From the NCBI GenBank assembly GCA_013204195.1, contig JABMOJ010000183.1, forward strand, positions 1 to 9,266: a stretch of 9,266 nt of DNA. Direction: 5' to 3'. Under the pieces are notes generated by a model, which was given only the letters and a program-made list of their open reading frames with translations, searched no databases and was not told where the DNA came from. This document shows positions 6,060-9,266 of this stretch, piece after piece (the first letter of the stretch is position 1; every line of letters starts with the position of its first letter). The DNA is from SAR86 cluster bacterium (GTDB lineage Bacteria > Pseudomonadota > Gammaproteobacteria > Pseudomonadales > Azotimanducaceae). The position numbers and the translations under genes are program-made.

Positions 6060-6691
6060 TGGCTGACAAGATGCCAGAATTCACTGTGGATATTGACGCC
6101 ATTAAAGGTTTCCTGGATCCACAGGAAGGCTGGGCGCTGTATGACCGATGTCTGGCGGCGGGTGAGCTAGGCCCGACCCTTGAAATCGGTAGTTATTGTG
6201 GGAAATCCACGGTTTATCTAGGAGAGGCTTGCCGAATTTCGGGGCGAAGTTTATTTGCGGTGGATCATCATCGCGGTTCTGAAGAGCATCAACCTGGCGA
6301 GTTCTATCACGATCCTGAGTTGTTTGACTCGGCATCTGGGCTGGTGGATACCTTTCGATTGTTTCGCCAAACCATGCGTGCTGCTGGCCTTGAGCAGGTG
6401 GTGGTACCCATCGTCGCAGCGACTCAGGTCGCGGCAAGGGACTGGAGCACACCCTTGGGTATGGTGTTTATTGATGGTGGGCACAGTTTTGACGCCGCGC
6501 AGGCTGATTATGATTGTTGGGCGCCGCATGTCCGGGTTGGCGGAATTCTCGCTATTCACGATATTTTTCCGAACCCGAATGATGGCGGTCAGGCACCCTA
6601 TGGCATCTGGCAGCAGGCAATCGCCTCAGGTTTATTCGAAGATCTTGGAATAGTTCGCACGTTGGGTGTCTTGCGACGCAAGGACGGTTGA
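6059..6691 (+). CDS. Class I SAM-dependent methyltransferase (Methyltransf_24-like), possible sugar O-methyltransferase
   Basis: A cytoplasmic, single-domain Rossmann methyltransferase of 210 residues. The SAM motif LEIGSYCGKST is at 41-51, the acidic end of strand 2 is VDHHRGSEEH (68-77), and FIDGGHSFDAAQADY (137-151) and GGILAIHDIFPN (161-172) resemble Methyltransf_24 enzymes. Asp139, His142, His167 and Asp168 are candidates for a metal site or catalytic base. The HHRGSEEHQPGEFYHD block (70-85) is distinctive and, from memory, also occurs in mycobacterial methyltransferases tied to methylmannose polysaccharide. ATG 6059 is preferred over the TTG at 6056: it overlaps the previous stop (TGATG), and no Shine-Dalgarno is visible upstream, implying coupling. 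Its last 60 bases overlap the 3' end of the convergent gene. Substrate not shown by sequence. Confidence 0.88.
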   Translation: MADKMPEFTVDIDAIKGFLDPQEGWALYDRCLAAGELGPTLEIGSYCGKSTVYLGEACRISGRSLFAVDHHRGSEEHQPGEFYHDPELFDSASGLVDTFRLFRQTMRAAGLEQVVVPIVAATQVAARDWSTPLGMVFIDGGHSFDAAQADYDCWAPHVRVGGILAIHDIFPNPNDGGQAPYGIWQQAIASGLFEDLGIVRTLGVLRRKDG

Positions 6692-7714
6692 TTCCTGGCG
6701 AAACAAATGGGCGGCTGGGGTCGCGTTAGATAACGCATCGGCTGCCAGCAGGATGGCGGCGGCGGTCCAGGTAGGTTTCTCCAGTGGCCAGAGTGTATTG
6801 TCACGAAAAACATAACCAGTCCAGTAGGCGCCATCGGTATCTCGAAACTCGTGTAACCAGCTGAATAATTGAACCGCTCTTTGGTATTCTCCGGCGGCGA
6901 GCAAAGCCATCACCAGTTCACAGGACTCAGCAACGGTGATCCAGGGTTCATCATCGACACAACGACTGCCTAAACCATCGACAACAAAGTCATCCCAACG
7001 CGACTTGAGATGCTGCTGAGCCCTTGGGCCACTGACAACGCTGGTCAGGACCGGGTAAAACCAGTCCATGGCAAAACGACTTTTGCTATCCCAGGTACGA
7101 TCAAAACACTCAGGGTGTTGGCGTAAGGCATTGCCGAGGCGGGTTCGAGCTAGCGCCCAATGGGGAACCTGCATGTCCAGTGTGGTCGCGATATTCAGTG
7201 CGCATTCGAAACTCTTGTAAATGCTGCTACAGCCGGTGATCAGTGAGTCCTGCTGAATACCTTTGGTGGTATCTTCTGCCCAATAAATCTCTCCCTGCGG
7301 TCCCTGTAGGCGCAGTACAAAGTCCATTGCCCGTTTGACCACTGGCCAAATACCCTCGAGGAAATTCCGATCTTGAGTGACCAGGTAGTAGTGCCAAATG
7401 CCGGTGGCAATATAGGCCACGAAATTGGATTCTGCGCGGGTACCATCTTCAACTTTGCCAGCCCGGTAAGAGGCGAGCCAGCTACCGTTGGGTAGTTGAT
7501 GATCGCGAAGCCAGTAGTAAGCCTGTTTTGCTTCATCATAACGACCGCCAATGGTTAATCCCATGGCGGACTCTATATGGTCCCAAGGATCCATCAGGCC
7601 GCCTTCAAACCAGGGAATGGCACCGTCGGAAGTTTGGGTGTTGGCGATATAATCTACGGTGTCCTGAAAGTACTCAACGGGGTAGAAACCCATCGACACG
7701 AACAGACGGGTCAC
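6632..7714 (-). CDS. Alpha/alpha-toroid-like protein with Q...G.W repeats (often labelled prenyltransferase); possible glycan hydrolase
   Basis: From the GTG complementary to 7712-7714 this encodes 360 residues, with no signal peptide. At least four helix-pair repeats end in a similar turn: QTSDGAIPWF (27-36), QLPNGSW (73-79), QGPQGEIYWAED (137-148) and DTDGAYWTGY (292-301). This is the pattern of alpha/alpha barrels such as terpene cyclases, protein prenyltransferases and several glycoside hydrolase families. WFEGGLMDPWDHIESA (35-50) has clustered acids and aromatics that suit a sugar-binding cleft. No isoprenoid DDxxD-type motif is evident. The start is set by GTGA overlap with the upstream stop and AAAGG (7724-7728, minus strand) 9 bases before. 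Being in an operon with a glycosyltransferase and a methyltransferase favours a polysaccharide role, perhaps an endo-mannosidase-like hydrolase (inference). Residues after about 330 form a tail overlapping the convergent gene. Confidence 0.82.
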   Translation of the reverse strand: MTRLFVSMGFYPVEYFQDTVDYIANTQTSDGAIPWFEGGLMDPWDHIESAMGLTIGGRYDEAKQAYYWLRDHQLPNGSWLASYRAGKVEDGTRAESNFVAYIATGIWHYYLVTQDRNFLEGIWPVVKRAMDFVLRLQGPQGEIYWAEDTTKGIQQDSLITGCSSIYKSFECALNIATTLDMQVPHWALARTRLGNALRQHPECFDRTWDSKSRFAMDWFYPVLTSVVSGPRAQQHLKSRWDDFVVDGLGSRCVDDEPWITVAESCELVMALLAAGEYQRAVQLFSWLHEFRDTDGAYWTGYVFRDNTLWPLEKPTWTAAAILLAADALSNATPAAHLFRQESTVLASQDTQRANYSKIFE

Positions 7715-8439
7715 GGTTGCTGACCTTTGACGAAGTACATGACAACACTCTTGCCCATCACAGGATTGAGCAATGCGTCCATGAAGCGAGTGATCCGGGG
7801 CTGCTTCATCAGGTCCCAAATCAAAAATTGATGGTAGGTTGTTACGATTTTGGTCTCGGCGGCGCCGGGCTCGCGCCAAAATAAACATTTCAGCCACCAG
7901 TAGGGGACATGTAGCGCATGGGCGTGATGTTGACGGAAGAACACGAAGCCTAAATCCTCAATGTCAGCGCGCAGGTGAGAGGCGTTAAAGATTCGAATGT
8001 GACCGCCCTCGGCTGCGTGATAGGCGTCGCTAAGGCGCCAGCAAATCCATTCTGGAAAGAAGCGCGGTACGCTAGCGGCAAAGGTGCCGCCGACCTTCAG
8101 TACGCGACTTATTTCCCGTAACACGGCTCGGTAGTTCGGTATATGTTCAAGTACCTCTGAGCAGATGACCTTGTCAAAGCTATTGTCTGCGAAAGGCAGG
8201 CGGGCACCGTCGGCGACAGAGATGAACAGGCTCTTATTGCCGTTGTCGGGCTCTTCAAATTCTTTGAAGCGGTCGCGAGTGATGCTCAGGTCCCTGTGAC
8301 TCAGATCGACGCCGACGGATTGGATGTTGTGTAGCATGTAGGCCGTGATCGCGTGACGACCCTCGCCACAACCGAGATCCAAGACCCGGTCGTTGTCGCG
8401 AATTTTCAGCTCGTCAAAATTAATGGTTTGCATAGACAT
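7711..8439 (-). CDS. Class I SAM-dependent methyltransferase (Methyltransf_11-like)
   Basis: A 242-residue cytoplasmic methyltransferase. DRVLDLGCGEGRHA (17-30) is motif I, VGVDLSHRDL (42-51) gives the ribose-binding Asp45, VADGARLPF (75-83) is motif II, FDKVICSEVLEHI (88-100) is motif III, and REISRVLKVGGTFAASVP (108-125) completes the core. The C-terminal part (about 126-242), rich in Trp, His and aromatics, presumably forms the acceptor site. ATG 8439 follows the glycosyltransferase stop with no gap (TAA then ATG), and no clear Shine-Dalgarno is seen, so translation is likely coupled. A second in-frame ATG lies at 8433. Its own stop overlaps the next gene's GTG by 4 bases (GTGA). Position between a GT4 enzyme and a toroid protein suggests sugar O-methylation, possibly of a growing oligosaccharide. 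Substrate unknown. It is unlike the methyltransferase at 6059 in motif detail, so they are not recent duplicates. Confidence 0.9.
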   Translation of the reverse strand: MSMQTINFDELKIRDNDRVLDLGCGEGRHAITAYMLHNIQSVGVDLSHRDLSITRDRFKEFEEPDNGNKSLFISVADGARLPFADNSFDKVICSEVLEHIPNYRAVLREISRVLKVGGTFAASVPRFFPEWICWRLSDAYHAAEGGHIRIFNASHLRADIEDLGFVFFRQHHAHALHVPYWWLKCLFWREPGAAETKIVTTYHQFLIWDLMKQPRITRFMDALLNPVMGKSVVMYFVKGQQP

Positions 8440-9266
8440 TTAGGCGTTATCGATGATGTGTTGATAGGTTTGGGTCATGCTCGCGGCGGCAACCTGCCAG
8501 CTGAACTTGTCGAGAATTCTTGCCCGCGCTTTAAGTCCAAGTGCCTTGGTTTTCTCTGGATGATCCAACAGATCAGCAACCGCTCGCGCAATGGCGCCGG
8601 GATCCCTCACCGGTACCAAGATGCCGCCGTCACCGACAACTTCCGGCAGGGCGCCACCATCCGTTGAGACCACGGCAACGCCGCAGGCCATTGCCTCGCC
8701 GGCGGGCAAGCCAAAGCCTTCATAAATGGATGGCACAACCACAAGGCTGGTCTCAGCATACAGGGTGACGAGCTCATCTGTTGATACACCTGAAACGAAT
8801 CGAATTTGAGCCTGGAGTCCCAATCGGGTGATGAGTTGTTGACTCTCGCCGCCGGCATTGATTTTGCCGAGCACCACCAGATGGATTTGCGGATAGGCTG
8901 GTGTCAGTAAAGCGATGGCTTCGATGAGATACGACAAGCCCTTCAATGGCTGGTCGGCGCTGGCGGTCGCCATGATACGAAAGGGTATGCGGTCAGTCCC
9001 TGGCCGTGGACAAAAAATTTCTGTGTCGATGCCATTATGGACGACCTTGATGGTCGCCGAGTCAATGCCGAACGCGCTGGCAATATCGACTCGAGACTGC
9101 TCTGAAACAGTGACGATATGCTTAAGTCGGCCCACAACTTTTTTCTGCATACCAAGAAACGAGTGCCAGCGCCGGATCAGCAGTCTTAACTTCCAATCAT
9201 CGGTATTGCCGAGGGCAATGGCGAGATCGCTGGTGATGGGATGATGAATGGTCGCCACCAATGGGA
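8440..9266 (-). CDS. GT4-family glycosyltransferase, partial (5' end outside window)
   Basis: The frame is open through the window edge, leaving the last 274 residues of a retaining GT-B glycosyltransferase: the end of the N-terminal domain and the full C-terminal Rossmann domain. Numbering from the TTG codon at 9261, HHPIT (6-10) and RRWHSFLGMQKKV (30-42) lead into TVSEQSR (51-57) and VVHNGIDTEIF (73-83). ASADQPLKGLSYL (100-112) places a nucleotide-sugar phosphate lysine at 107. EGFGLPAGE (181-189; bases 8695-8721) is the GT4 E-x7-E motif, followed by GGALPEVVG (202-210). The TTG is not the start: upstream Pro-Leu codons continue the family pattern. It is the first visible gene of the minus-strand operon, so the promoter lies beyond 9266. 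The donor is unknown; similarity I recall to mycobacterial alpha-1,4-mannosyltransferase-type GT4s would make GDP-mannose a candidate. Confidence 0.92.
   Translation of the reverse strand, partial: PLVATIHHPITSDLAIALGNTDDWKLRLLIRRWHSFLGMQKKVVGRLKHIVTVSEQSRVDIASAFGIDSATIKVVHNGIDTEIFCPRPGTDRIPFRIMATASADQPLKGLSYLIEAIALLTPAYPQIHLVVLGKINAGGESQQLITRLGLQAQIRFVSGVSTDELVTLYAETSLVVVPSIYEGFGLPAGEAMACGVAVVSTDGGALPEVVGDGGILVPVRDPGAIARAVADLLDHPEKTKALGLKARARILDKFSWQVAAASMTQTYQHIIDNA

Noticed and set aside
7715..7897. Upstream extension of the toroid-protein frame to an ATG at 7897 (minus strand)
   Set aside because: The added residues are Arg-rich and low in structure, and lie antiparallel-free but out of frame within the upstream methyltransferase. 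The GTG at 7714 has a Shine-Dalgarno and GTGA coupling and directly precedes the conserved part.
1..9266. CRISPR arrays, tRNA/rRNA genes, insertion sequences or attachment sites
   Set aside because: No regularly spaced repeats, tRNA-like cloverleaf, transposase-like protein or terminal inverted repeats were seen on either strand.

Overview
The window looks like a chromosomal segment of a free-living, probably marine or salt-adapted gammaproteobacterium. The reasons are mid-range GC by eye, an E. coli-like MsrA, an NhaD-type Na+/H+ antiporter, a proteobacterial moaB-moeA pair, and ordinary Shine-Dalgarno sites and dense gene packing. I see no rRNA, tRNA, CRISPR array, transposase or integrase. 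No gene-free stretch exceeds about 135 bases. The taxonomic placement is inference.

Layout. (1) 1-1584: the 5' part of msrA (minus strand) diverges from a MalY/PatB-type C-S beta-lyase (plus strand) across a 78-bp region with overlapping back-to-back promoter candidates; both genes concern sulfur amino acids. (2) 1585-3921: a 128-bp leader with three dyad-symmetric elements precedes a CaiD-like crotonase-family gene, followed closely by nhaD. (3) 3922-5747: a strong hairpin follows nhaD, then a moaB-moeA operon (one-base overlap) for molybdenum insertion into molybdopterin. (4) 5748-6691: two small hairpins, then an unannotated 59-residue two-helix membrane protein translationally coupled to a class I SAM methyltransferase. 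(5) 6632-9266 (minus strand): a tightly packed operon, read right to left, of a GT4 glycosyltransferase (cut by the window edge), a second SAM methyltransferase and an alpha/alpha-barrel-like protein with repeated Q...G.W motifs. It converges on, and overlaps by 60 bases, the first methyltransferase.

The most interesting part is 5880-9266. One GT4 enzyme, two different SAM methyltransferases and one toroid-type possible glycan hydrolase match, as I remember it, the composition of the mycobacterial 3-O-methylmannose polysaccharide (MMP) cluster: an alpha-1,4-mannosyltransferase, an alpha-endomannosidase and methyltransferases that include a 1-O-methyltransferase. My hypothesis is that this Gram-negative genome carries an MMP-like, O-methylated oligosaccharide pathway, with an extra small membrane protein. 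This rests on family composition and remembered motifs, not on a search.
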